A DNA stretch of 64,000 nt from Lunatibacter salilacus (GTDB taxonomy: Bacteria > Bacteroidota > Bacteroidia > Cytophagales > Cyclobacteriaceae): assembly GCF_009797935.1 (NCBI RefSeq), contig NZ_VOLC01000003.1, forward strand, positions 372,001-436,000. The letters run 5' to 3'. A program made the position numbers and the translations under genes. Shown here in pieces: positions 18,801 to 26,610 of this stretch. The notes beneath the pieces were generated by a model. It searched no databases and was not told where the DNA came from. It worked only from the letters and a program-made list of their open reading frames with translations. Numbering within the stretch: position 1 is the first letter of the stretch; each line of letters opens with the position of its first letter.

Positions 18801-19517
18801 CGTTTCCATGGGGGTAAGTTCAAAAAAATCGGCCTTATCCTGACTTTTTGGAGCAAACTGATAAGCAGAGGGGCCTTGTATAAACGCCACATTGTCTTTA
18901 TAAGCGGAGACGATTTTTCCCGGATTTGCTTTAGCCGTTTGTTTGATCAGCTGAAACAAGGTGGCTGGCTGCTCCTCCCCATTTAAAATAAATGTTCCGT
19001 TGAAGATTTTGTGCCTGCAATGTTCGGAATTTACTTGACTGAATCCAAAAACCTCGCTGTCGGTCAAGGGTCTCCCCAGTTGCTGGCTTACCTGCTCCAG
19101 GTAATTAACTTCTTCGGGGTTTAAAGCCAGACCTTCTTGAGCATTATACCCAGCGATATCAGAAATGTGCCTAACGGGCTCTGGAGTGACATTTATTCTG
19201 AAAATCCCTTGATCCATTTGATCATAAATAGCCTGAAGCATGGGATCAAAGGAATCACCTTCCACAAACCTTTCGAATGATTCTATGCGAAGGATATCCG
19301 TCAACCCCATATTGTTGGCTATTTCCACCGCATTGGTGGACCATGGGGTAATCATCTCCTTTCTAGGGCCTACAAACTTTCCTTCAAGCTGGCCTACTTC
19401 TAGGAATGATGCATTGCCAAAGAGCCAAGAAATCCTTTCTATTTCAGTGACAGCCAAGGCCCGTGAAGCTTCAAGTGCATAGACTTGGTCGGGGGAGTAT
19501 TGGAAAAATAAAATCAT
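15834..19517 (-). CDS. purL: Phosphoribosylformylglycinamidine synthase, single-chain
   Basis: Step four of purine biosynthesis: FGAR, ATP and glutamine give FGAM in the cytoplasm. This is the large single-chain form with fused synthetase and glutaminase (1227 residues from the ATG). Visible parts are the N-terminal PurS-like region, the linker with SEVFGFSQVNSEHCRHKIF, two AIRS-type halves (ETHNFPTTVEPFNGAATG is in the first), and a C-terminal class I glutaminase with Cys1073 in GVCNGCQL and the His1186/Glu1188 pair in PHIER. A TTG 30 bases upstream also opens the frame, but a TACCTTTG promoter element overlaps it, which supports the ATG. No other pur gene is near. Confidence 0.97.
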   Translation of the reverse strand: MILFFQYSPDQVYALEASRALAVTEIERISWLFGNASFLEVGQLEGKFVGPRKEMITPWSTNAVEIANNMGLTDILRIESFERFVEGDSFDPMLQAIYDQMDQGIFRINVTPEPVRHISDIAGYNAQEGLALNPEEVNYLEQVSQQLGRPLTDSEVFGFSQVNSEHCRHKIFNGTFILNGEEQPATLFQLIKQTAKANPGKIVSAYKDNVAFIQGPSAYQFAPKSQDKADFFELTPMETVLSLKAETHNFPTTVEPFNGAATGAGGEIRDRLAGGTASIPLAGTAVYMTAYPRTEPDRNWEKNLPSRKWLYQTPEDILIKASNGASDFGNKFGQPLICGSVLTFEHQEGDKEFGFDKVIMLAGGVGFTKAPYSLKRKPGKGDRIVVMGGDNYRIGMGGSAVSSVDTGQFSNAIELNAIQRSNPEMQKRVANVIRAMAESNDNPIVSIHDHGAGGHLNCLSELVEETGGTIYLNKLPVGDPTLSAKEIIGNESQERMGLVVKPEDLPTLKRIADRERAPIYDVGETTGDMHFKFENESTGEKPVDWNLAHMFGSSPKTILEDQKPTQAFPPLSYEKENWISYLVDVLQLEAVACKDWLTNKVDRSVTGRVATQQSTGAIQVPLNNVAVMALDFTSNKGIATSIGHAPVAALSDPEIGSRLAIAESLTNLIWAPLTDGLQGVSLSANWMWPAKNPGENYRLYQAVKATSEFAIALGVNIPTGKDSLSMTQKYPGGQTVYSPGTVIISTVGECADIRKTVSPDLTPVSGSVLVLIDFSSDDLKLGGSSLAQVLNQVGNEVPDIKDAAYFAKAFSTVQTLVEKGLILAGHDISSGGLITTLLEMCFPTENAGLLLKEKFLGSDPVQTLFSENPGVVLQVEAGGEAINLLNQEGIKAEIIAKVTQDALVRFDGEEISLDVNSYRENWFLSSYLLDRKQSGEKLAKMRKENFAQQPLSYSFGKNWLGRLSAIGLDPYRATPSGTQAAIIREKGVNGDREMAYALWLAGFDVKDVHMTDLISGAENLEDVQLIVFVGGFSNSDVLGSAKGWAGAFLYNDKAKRALDNFYNRPNTLSLGVCNGCQLMVELGLVYPEHDKQPRMLHNESHKFESAFVNVTIPENKSVMFGSLGGQRLGVWVAHGEGKFSLPQSIESYDIAMKYSYEAYPGNPNGSDFATAGIVSADGRHLAIMPHIERSIFSWNWPHYPRERKDEEISPWIEAFINARNWVASRNS

Positions 19518-19544
19518 TGATTGAATCGCTATTTTATGGAAGGA

Positions 19545-19552
19545 CAAAGGTA
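19545..19552 (-). promoter_or_regulatory. Possible purL -7 element
   Basis: TACCTTTG on the minus strand matches TAnnTTTG, 28 bases before the purL ATG. No TTTG or TTG was found 17-20 bases further upstream, so this is a partial match only. Confidence 0.35.
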
Positions 19553-19864
19553 AGAAAAGGCATCATAAGTTCGCATCCGTTTTATAACCAATTTAACTTC
19601 CTTCAAAAGTGTCCGTTTTTGAAGATATTCTTCGGGATAATGGCCGTTATTGAACAGGTAATCATCCTGTAGATTTTTGACCTTTTCGGATTTGTTTAAA
19701 TAATTTTATAGGTTAAACTAGTTTTTTAAATAATTTTTTCTGATATAAAAATCTGTCAGTTTCATAAAAATAGAATAATATATGGTGAGTGAATTGATTT
19801 AAGAATGAATATACTTCTGATTAACCCAAATTAGAAAATCGTTCAATATTCGCCCATTCAAAAA
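19553..19864. other. AT-rich intergenic region between purL and the efflux operon
   Basis: Just over 300 bases between the divergent purL and TetR genes. No open frame or RNA gene was recognised. Promoters for both directions must lie here, but only the weak purL element was identified. Confidence 0.4.
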
Positions 19865-19904
19865 AACTTTGGAAACTTTGAACTAAGCAATAGTTTCCAA
19901 AGTT
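19865..19904. promoter_or_regulatory. 13-bp inverted repeat upstream of the TetR gene (operator or hairpin)
   Basis: AACTTTGGAAACT (19865-19877) and its exact complement (19892-19904) are separated by 14 bases, ending 29 bases before the TetR start codon. Position and symmetry suit an autoregulatory TetR operator. On the minus strand the stem runs into seven T, so it could instead stop transcription heading towards purL. Confidence 0.5.
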
Positions 19905-19933
19905 CTTGGACTGATATTTAGACTAGGTGCCGT

Positions 19934-20542
19934 TTGGAGACAAGAGAAAAGATAATTAAAGTTGCCATTAAGGAGTTTTCCCAGTTTGGGGTTAAATCCG
20001 TGACAATGGATCAAATCGCACGGGAGGCGGGGATGTCCAAAAAGACCATTTACCAAGAGTTTTCTGATAAGAAACAATTGGTGTATGAAACATTTTCGGG
20101 CGAGTTAGAAGTAAATGCCTGCAGAATGATGCAGCTTGAGGATGATGCGGATGGAGTTATTGAGCATTTGATAGCTTTTTCCAAATTTCTTAGGGAGCGG
20201 TTTACGGATATGCACCCTATGGTTCTCAACGAAATCAAACGGTATTATCCAGAAAGCTGGGCACTGTTTGAAAAGTTCAAAGAAGATTGTGCCATCTCTA
20301 ATTTGGAAAATTTGTTGGAAAGAGGAAAAGAACTAGGCTATTTCAGGCCCGAGATCAATTCAAGACTTTTGGCGATGATGCGGCTGGAACAAATCTCATT
20401 TCTGTTCGACCCTGTCAAGTTCAACCCGGTAAGAATAAATCTTGTGGAATTACAGCTTCAAATGTTTGAGCACTTTCTTTACGGTATTTTTACCGACAAA
20501 GGAAGAGCTGCCTATGAGGAAAAAATGAACCATCAGCATTAA
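19934..20542 (+). CDS. TetR/AcrR family transcriptional regulator
   Basis: A 202-residue one-component regulator. The N-terminal helix-turn-helix (about 1-50) reads EKIIKVAIKEFSQFG, then TMDQIAREAGMSKKTIYQEF. The C-terminal ligand domain is divergent, as usual. The start is a TTG: a stop codon lies 15 bases upstream in frame, and the next ATG would cut the helix-turn-helix in half. Its stop is 4 bases from the TolC gene, so it heads a four-gene efflux operon and probably represses it through the inverted repeat in front (inference). The inducer is unknown. Confidence 0.92.
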   Translation: METREKIIKVAIKEFSQFGVKSVTMDQIAREAGMSKKTIYQEFSDKKQLVYETFSGELEVNACRMMQLEDDADGVIEHLIAFSKFLRERFTDMHPMVLNEIKRYYPESWALFEKFKEDCAISNLENLLERGKELGYFRPEINSRLLAMMRLEQISFLFDPVKFNPVRINLVELQLQMFEHFLYGIFTDKGRAAYEEKMNHQH

Positions 20543-20546
20543 TACT

Positions 20547-21941
20547 ATGACAATTAAAATACACTTACTTTTAATTGGGTTTTTCACTTTTGTAGTGACT
20601 GTCAATCCCATATTTGCGCAGGAAACATTACAGTTGACCTTGGAAGAAAGTATCCGCTATGCATTGGAGAACAGTGTAGAGGCTAAGAATGCCCAATTGG
20701 AAGTTATGATTGCCAAAGCGACGATTGGCGAGCAGCGGGCACAAGGCCTTCCCCAGATTAACAGTACACTGGAATTTACCAAGAACCTACAACCGCCCTT
20801 GCTTATATTGCCCGCCGAGGCAGGTGACGTTATTGGAGGAGGCGGTGATAATGGTGGGGGGGGAGCTCCCGGGAACACCCCTTCGGACATTACCGTTATA
20901 CCCTTTGCGGTAAATTACCAATCCAGTCTTACAACCACTGTGGAGCAGATGATTTTTAACGGTTCCTATTTCGTAGGTCTGAGAGCAGCGAAGACACTCA
21001 GGGAATTGACCGATTTCGATAGAGAGAAGGCCCAAATCGATGTGGTGGAAAATGTAAAAAAAGCATATTTCACGGTTCTGGTCAATGAAGAGCGAAAAGT
21101 ATTGATCAGTTCCAACTTGGAAAGGCTGGATCAGTTGCTTACAGAAACCACAGCTATGTATGAGGCTGGCTTCGCGGAGAAATTGGACATCTCTAGAATC
21201 AAAGTTCAATACAACAACGTGAAAACTGAATTTGACCGAATAAATACTTCAATAGAAGTAAGCAAACAATTGCTTAAAGTTCAGTTAGGAGTTCCCCTTC
21301 ATTTGGAGGTAGTTCTGGAGGAAAGTTTAAATTCCATGGGAGACGATGAACGGGATTTTTATTCGCTATTGGATGCCCAAATGCTAGACCGCGTAGAGAT
21401 CGGGCAGCTCGAGAAAAATATGGAATTGGCTTCTTTGGATTTGAAAAATAACCAAGTGCAATACATGCCGAATTTTACTGCTTTTGGTACATTCCAGCGT
21501 GTAACAGGTGCGCAGGACTTCCGTAATGTCTATCAGGCCGACCGTTGGTTTTCAACATCTTTTGTTGGATTTAGAGTTGCAATTCCGATTTTTGACGGGT
21601 TACGGAAAAGCTATGTCATTCAACAGAACAGGCTTCAGATCAGACAGCTTGAAAACGTGAAATACAACACCCTTCAAAATATCCAAGTAGAGGAGTTCCA
21701 GGCGAAAGCAAACCTTAGAAACAGCCTCTCCGCTTTAAATGTACAACGCGAAAACAGGGAACTTGCTATGGAGGTTTTCAATATGACGAGAATAAAATAT
21801 CAAGAGGGTGTCGGGTCAAATTTTGAGGTGGTCGAAGCTGATGCAGCCCTTAAAGAAGCAGAAACCAATTATTATTCAGCACTATATGATGCCTTGATTG
21901 CCAAGGTTGATGTGGAAAAAGCTTTAGGAATTTTAAAATAA
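20547..21941 (+). CDS. TolC-family outer membrane efflux protein
   Basis: Outer-membrane and periplasmic channel of a tripartite efflux pump, 464 residues. It has a signal peptide cleaved after IFAQ, then two repeated helical halves typical of the OEP family (TLEESIRYALENS near the start; a matching EADAALKEAETNYYSALYDAL near the end). An unusual glycine-rich, low-complexity stretch (around residues 92-110) falls in the first beta/loop region. The gene sits between the TetR regulator (4 bp) and the membrane-fusion protein (17 bp), so its partners are clear. Confidence 0.93.
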   Translation: MTIKIHLLLIGFFTFVVTVNPIFAQETLQLTLEESIRYALENSVEAKNAQLEVMIAKATIGEQRAQGLPQINSTLEFTKNLQPPLLILPAEAGDVIGGGGDNGGGGAPGNTPSDITVIPFAVNYQSSLTTTVEQMIFNGSYFVGLRAAKTLRELTDFDREKAQIDVVENVKKAYFTVLVNEERKVLISSNLERLDQLLTETTAMYEAGFAEKLDISRIKVQYNNVKTEFDRINTSIEVSKQLLKVQLGVPLHLEVVLEESLNSMGDDERDFYSLLDAQMLDRVEIGQLEKNMELASLDLKNNQVQYMPNFTAFGTFQRVTGAQDFRNVYQADRWFSTSFVGFRVAIPIFDGLRKSYVIQQNRLQIRQLENVKYNTLQNIQVEEFQAKANLRNSLSALNVQRENRELAMEVFNMTRIKYQEGVGSNFEVVEADAALKEAETNYYSALYDALIAKVDVEKALGILK

Positions 21942-21958
21942 CAGGACGTTACGAACAG

Positions 21959-23089
21959 ATGAAAAGGTATTATACATTTTTGATGATTGCATTGGCAGGT
22001 TTTGTAATCTCTTGCTCGAAAGAAAACTCAGACCTAGACCAGAAAAAGAAACAGCTTCAGGAATATCAAAATGAAGCTGCTGAACTTAAGGTAAAAATGG
22101 ACGAACTAAGTACGGAGATCGCTCAATTGGATCCTGAGTTTGCCCGAAGTGAACGGAAGGCGGTCCTTGTTACCACCACTCAACCCAAGACCGGCACATT
22201 TACACATTATGTGGAAGTAACTGGGTCGGTATTGTCCAAGAAGAATGTAAATATTAGCGCGGAGGTAGCGGGTCGGATACAGGAGGTAAAGGCCATGGAA
22301 GGAATGCGGGTTCGAAAAGGTGAGGAGCTTGCGGTAATTGATGCGGAATCGGTGGATAGAAATATCGATGAGCTTAAAGGCCAACTTGAACTGGCTACCA
22401 CCATTTTTGAGAAACAACAGCGACTTTGGGATCAGCAGATAGGAACGGAAGTTCAGTTTTTAGAAGCAAAAAACCGAATGGAAAATCTGGAGAAATCCTT
22501 GGCTACCTTAAATATCCAAAAAGACAGGACGGTGGTTCGGGCTCCCTTTGATGGGACAGTAGAATCGGTGATGGTACGGCTAGGTGAGTTGGTGCAGGCA
22601 GGATCTTCCATGTTCAACTTTGTAGGAGAGAGTGACTTGTATATAGAAGGAGATGTCTCCGAGAAATACGTGGGGGTATTGCAGCAAGGAGATTCGGTTC
22701 AGGTCGTGTTTCCATCTATAGACAAACAACTGGATACCAAAGTAACTGCAGTGGGTGCTGTAATAAACCCCAATAACAGGACCTTTAAAGTTGAAGTTTT
22801 CTTACCACGGATGGATCTGGTGAAACCGAATATGCTTTCGGTGTTACGGATTAACGACTATCAAAATAAAGAAGCCATTGTCGTTCCGAGCTATCTGATC
22901 CTTCAAGATAATCAGGGCGATTACGTGTTTGTGGTTGAAAACGATACAGCTAAGAAAAAATATGTCAAACGAGGCATGACACAACGGGATGATACAGAAA
23001 TCATGGAAGGATTGGATGGTAGTGAGACCCTGATTGATAAAGGTTTCCGGGAAGTGGGCAATAACGCACGAGTTAACATATCAAGATAA
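21959..23089 (+). CDS. RND efflux periplasmic adaptor (membrane-fusion protein), lipoprotein
   Basis: Adaptor of 376 residues linking the RND pump to the TolC-type channel. The lipoprotein signal ends at Cys19 (VISC). A coiled coil follows at about 25-60. The biotinyl/lipoyl-like hairpin halves (VSAEVAGRIQEVKAMEGMRV-type and TVVRAPFDGTVESVMVRLGE-type segments) flank an alpha-hairpin, and beta-barrel and membrane-proximal domains complete the chain. The extra N-terminal coiled coil before the usual start of the fold is seen in some Bacteroidota adaptors. It ends 13 bases before the pump gene. Confidence 0.93.
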   Translation: MKRYYTFLMIALAGFVISCSKENSDLDQKKKQLQEYQNEAAELKVKMDELSTEIAQLDPEFARSERKAVLVTTTQPKTGTFTHYVEVTGSVLSKKNVNISAEVAGRIQEVKAMEGMRVRKGEELAVIDAESVDRNIDELKGQLELATTIFEKQQRLWDQQIGTEVQFLEAKNRMENLEKSLATLNIQKDRTVVRAPFDGTVESVMVRLGELVQAGSSMFNFVGESDLYIEGDVSEKYVGVLQQGDSVQVVFPSIDKQLDTKVTAVGAVINPNNRTFKVEVFLPRMDLVKPNMLSVLRINDYQNKEAIVVPSYLILQDNQGDYVFVVENDTAKKKYVKRGMTQRDDTEIMEGLDGSETLIDKGFREVGNNARVNISR

Positions 23090-23102
23090 TCTATCCATAG
23101 CT

Positions 23103-26100
23103 ATGCAGGATGAAAATAAAAAAGAGGTTATAAGGGAGTTTGGACTCACCACCCTCGCAGTGAATAACCGCACTTCGGTAATAATCCTTTCTTTTATAAT
23201 TGCGTTTATGGGGATTTTCGCATATACCACCATGCCCAAGGAAAGTTTTCCGGAGGTGGTGATCCCTACCGTATATGTCGGTTCCGCATATCCTGGTAAT
23301 TCACCGGTGGATATGGAAAACTTGATTACCAGACCTATTGAAAAGGAGTTGAAGTCGATCAATAACGTCAAGGATATAAAATCCACTTCTGTTCAGGATT
23401 TTTCATCCATTGTGGTTGAATTTAATCCCAATGTGGATATATCTAAAGCCTTGCAGGATGTAAAAGACGCAGTGGACAAGTCCAAAAGTGAACTGCCCAC
23501 CGACTTGGACAGGGATCCGGATGTGCTGGAAGTGAATACTTCTGATTTTCCTATTATGAATATCAACATTTCCGGAAATTATTCAGAGGTAGAGCTTAAA
23601 AAATTCGGCGAATACCTCGAGGACGAGGTGGAAAAGCTTCCGCAAGTATCCAAGGCGGAACTTCGCGGAACCGTAGAAAGGGAAATCCGAATTGATGCGG
23701 ATATCTTCAAAATGGAAGCCATGAAAGTCAGTTTCTCGGATATCTCAGAGGCAGTACAGGCAGAAAATGTAACTATCTCTGGAGGAAATCTACTATCTGG
23801 CGATTTCCGAAGGTCGCTTCGGATTACCGGAGAATTTGAATCCCCCAATGAATTGGAGGATATCATTGTAAAAACGGAAGAGAATAAAATCGTTTACCTG
23901 CGGGATGTGGCGGTAGTACGGGATACTTTCAAAGAGCGGGAAAGTTATGCCCGTAGTAAGACGTTACCAGTAGTTACCGTCAATGTGGTAAAGCGAAGCG
24001 GGGAGAATTTGTTAGATGCTGCCGATGAAATCAAGAAAATAATAAGCGATGCTGAGGCAAATCGATTTCCGAACGATTTGGAGATATCTATTACCAATGA
24101 CCAGTCTAAAACAACCCGAGCTCAAGTTAAAGATTTGGAGAACAGTATTATTCTAGGGGTTATTCTAGTTGTATTGGTTTTGATGTTTTTCCTTGGGTTC
24201 CGTAATGCCCTCTTTGTGGGTATTGCAATTCCTTTATCGATGTTCATTTCTTTTCTGGTTTTGAACTCGCTTGGCATTACGCTTAACCTGATGGTGCTAT
24301 TTTCTCTGATACTAGCTTTGGGGATGTTGGTGGATAATGGAATTGTGGTAGTTGAAAACATTTACCGCCTAATGCAGGAGGGCAAAAGTTCCGTGCGGGC
24401 AGCAAAAGAGGGTGTCGGCGAAGTGGCATGGCCGATTATTACATCTACGGCTACAACATTAGCGGCTTTTTTGCCGCTGGCATTTTGGGATAGTATTGTT
24501 GGTGAGTTCATGAAATATCTGCCTATAACCCTTATCATTGTGCTCTCTTCCTCCCTTTTTGTGGCCTTGGTGATCAATCCGGTGTTGACGGCGATGTATA
24601 TGAAAATTCAGGATCTTTCAAAAGAAAAGCCAAAGCGAAACACCTTAATTTTCGCTGCGATTGTGGGAATTGTTGGTGTCATCTTATATTTCCCAGGATA
24701 TACTACGCTGGCCAACGCCTTTGTATTGATTGCCCTACTTACCCTTTTTAATTTGTTTTTTATGCGTAGGGCTATTACATGGTTTCAAAATGTATTTCTG
24801 GCAAATTTGGAAAATTATTATGAAAACGTTCTTCTTCGGGCACTTAGAGGTCCCTACCCTTATGTTTTCTTCGGAGGGACAATTTTATTGTTAGTATTAT
24901 CGATAGGATTACTTTATGTAAAGGCTCCCCAGGTTTTGTTTTTTCCAGACAACCAACCCGCACTGGTGAATATATTTCTGGAAAAACCTATGGGGACCGA
25001 TATTGAAGCGACCAATACAATGGTGATGGGTTTTGAAGACGATTTGTCTGATATACTTTCTCCTTATCAGGATATTATTGAGTCTGTCATCACCCAAATC
25101 GGTGAGGGAACGGGTGACGTAATGGATGGACCAACCAATGCCGCTACGCCCCATAAGGCGAAAATCACATTGGCTTTTGTGGAATATCAATACAGAAATG
25201 GAATCAATACTAACGGTGTGATGGAGGAAATCCGGGAGTTGGCAGAAGGCTATCCCGGCGTTCAGGTGATTGTCGGAAAGCAAACTTCTGGCCCTCCTGT
25301 AGGCAAGCCAATCAATATTGAAGTTAGTGGAGAGGATTTCCCCAAACTGATGGATTTTGTGGCGGAAATGAGAGAATATGTAAATGAAGCGAATATTCAG
25401 GGGATCGAGGAACTAAAAACGGACCTTGAGTCCGGAAATCCAGAATTAATTGTGAATATAAACCGGGAAAGTGCCCGAAGGTTTGGACTGTCTACAAGCA
25501 CCATTGCCAATGAACTCCGCACAGCGTTGTTTGGTTTGGAGGTATCCAAATTCAAAGAAGGCGAAGAAGATTATCCTATACAACTCAGATTGGCGGATGA
25601 GTATCGGTATGATGTGGCAGCATTGATCAACAAAAAAATAAATTTCAGGGATAAATTTGGCAATCAGAGTGAAATCCCGATTTCTGCAGTGGCTGATTTG
25701 GAATACAGCTCTACCTTTGGTTCGGTCAAAAGAAAGGATCTTAACAGGGTGATTACCATTTCTTCCAACGTGACAGATGGCTTCAATGCAACTGAAATCA
25801 ATCAGCGGATAAAAGATCACCTTCAAACATTCGAGACACCTGATGGCATAACGGTTAAATTTACAGGAGAGCAGGAGGAGCAGGCCAAATCTGCAGAGTT
25901 TTTGACCAGGGCTTTGCTTATTGCAGTATCCGTTATTTTCTTGATTATCGTGGCCCAATTCAACTCCTTTGCGAGTCCTTTTATCATTATGGGGTCGGTG
26001 CTATTTAGTACTATAGGAGTATTTTTGGGGTTAGTGGCTTTCGACATGGACTTTGTGATCATCATGACGGGCATAGGGATCATTTCACTTGCAGGTGTTG

Positions 26101-26513
26101 TCGTAAATAACGCCATCGTACTGATTGATTATACCAACTTAGTTCGGGAGCGACGAAGGACAGAATTGGGAGTGAAAGAAGGAGATTATTTACCTTATGC
26201 TGACTTGCTGGATAGTATAGTTAAAGGTGGGAAAACTAGGTTAAGACCGGTATTGCTTACGGCCATTACCACGGTGCTTGGGTTGATTCCCCTGGCTATA
26301 GGGATGAATATAAATTTCGCTACTCTCTTCTCTTCTTTTGATCCCCAGTTCTATGTGGGGGGTGATAATGCGGATTTTTGGGGGCCAATGGCTTGGACAG
26401 TAATTTTTGGCCTAACCTTTGCAACGTTCTTAACGTTAGTACTAGTACCTGTAATGTACTTACTTACAGACAAAGTAAATATGGCTTTGCAGGGGAAAAA
26501 AAATAGAATTTAA
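23103..26513 (+). CDS. RND family efflux permease (AcrB-like)
   Basis: Inner-membrane proton-driven pump of the hydrophobe/amphiphile efflux type, 1136 residues. The start at this ATG avoids the long overlap with the adaptor that an upstream frame would need. Landmarks are the MPKESFPEVVIP segment after the first helix, two large periplasmic loops, and TM4 with LVDNGIVVVEN (Asp411, Asn412 in place of the Asp-Asp pair of E. coli AcrB). The C-terminal repeat has GVVVNNAIVLIDY. Between about residues 505 and 600 an extra segment carries about two more hydrophobic helices than AcrB. The substrate is unknown. Confidence 0.93.
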   Translation: MQDENKKEVIREFGLTTLAVNNRTSVIILSFIIAFMGIFAYTTMPKESFPEVVIPTVYVGSAYPGNSPVDMENLITRPIEKELKSINNVKDIKSTSVQDFSSIVVEFNPNVDISKALQDVKDAVDKSKSELPTDLDRDPDVLEVNTSDFPIMNINISGNYSEVELKKFGEYLEDEVEKLPQVSKAELRGTVEREIRIDADIFKMEAMKVSFSDISEAVQAENVTISGGNLLSGDFRRSLRITGEFESPNELEDIIVKTEENKIVYLRDVAVVRDTFKERESYARSKTLPVVTVNVVKRSGENLLDAADEIKKIISDAEANRFPNDLEISITNDQSKTTRAQVKDLENSIILGVILVVLVLMFFLGFRNALFVGIAIPLSMFISFLVLNSLGITLNLMVLFSLILALGMLVDNGIVVVENIYRLMQEGKSSVRAAKEGVGEVAWPIITSTATTLAAFLPLAFWDSIVGEFMKYLPITLIIVLSSSLFVALVINPVLTAMYMKIQDLSKEKPKRNTLIFAAIVGIVGVILYFPGYTTLANAFVLIALLTLFNLFFMRRAITWFQNVFLANLENYYENVLLRALRGPYPYVFFGGTILLLVLSIGLLYVKAPQVLFFPDNQPALVNIFLEKPMGTDIEATNTMVMGFEDDLSDILSPYQDIIESVITQIGEGTGDVMDGPTNAATPHKAKITLAFVEYQYRNGINTNGVMEEIRELAEGYPGVQVIVGKQTSGPPVGKPINIEVSGEDFPKLMDFVAEMREYVNEANIQGIEELKTDLESGNPELIVNINRESARRFGLSTSTIANELRTALFGLEVSKFKEGEEDYPIQLRLADEYRYDVAALINKKINFRDKFGNQSEIPISAVADLEYSSTFGSVKRKDLNRVITISSNVTDGFNATEINQRIKDHLQTFETPDGITVKFTGEQEEQAKSAEFLTRALLIAVSVIFLIIVAQFNSFASPFIIMGSVLFSTIGVFLGLVAFDMDFVIIMTGIGIISLAGVVVNNAIVLIDYTNLVRERRRTELGVKEGDYLPYADLLDSIVKGGKTRLRPVLLTAITTVLGLIPLAIGMNINFATLFSSFDPQFYVGGDNADFWGPMAWTVIFGLTFATFLTLVLVPVMYLLTDKVNMALQGKKNRI

Positions 26514-26540
26514 TAAAGGTTGGTGGTTTTTTAAGTGTTC

Positions 26541-26574
26541 AAACCTCCGGGATTCTGTCCCGGAGGTTTTTTAT
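26541..26574. terminator. Terminator of the efflux operon
   Basis: AACCTCCGGGA (26542-26552) pairs with TCCCGGAGGTT (26558-26568) in an 11-bp stem with a 5-base loop, followed by a T-rich tail on the plus strand. It lies between convergent genes and may also stop minus-strand transcripts of the M1 peptidase gene. Confidence 0.85.
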
Positions 26575-26610
26575 TACCATCTTTTTTTTTAAAAACTGCC
26601 CAACTGGAAT

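Noticed and set aside
25446-25958. 170-codon minus-strand frame inside the RND pump gene
   Set aside because: It lies wholly within the pump coding sequence and shows no known domain or start signal.
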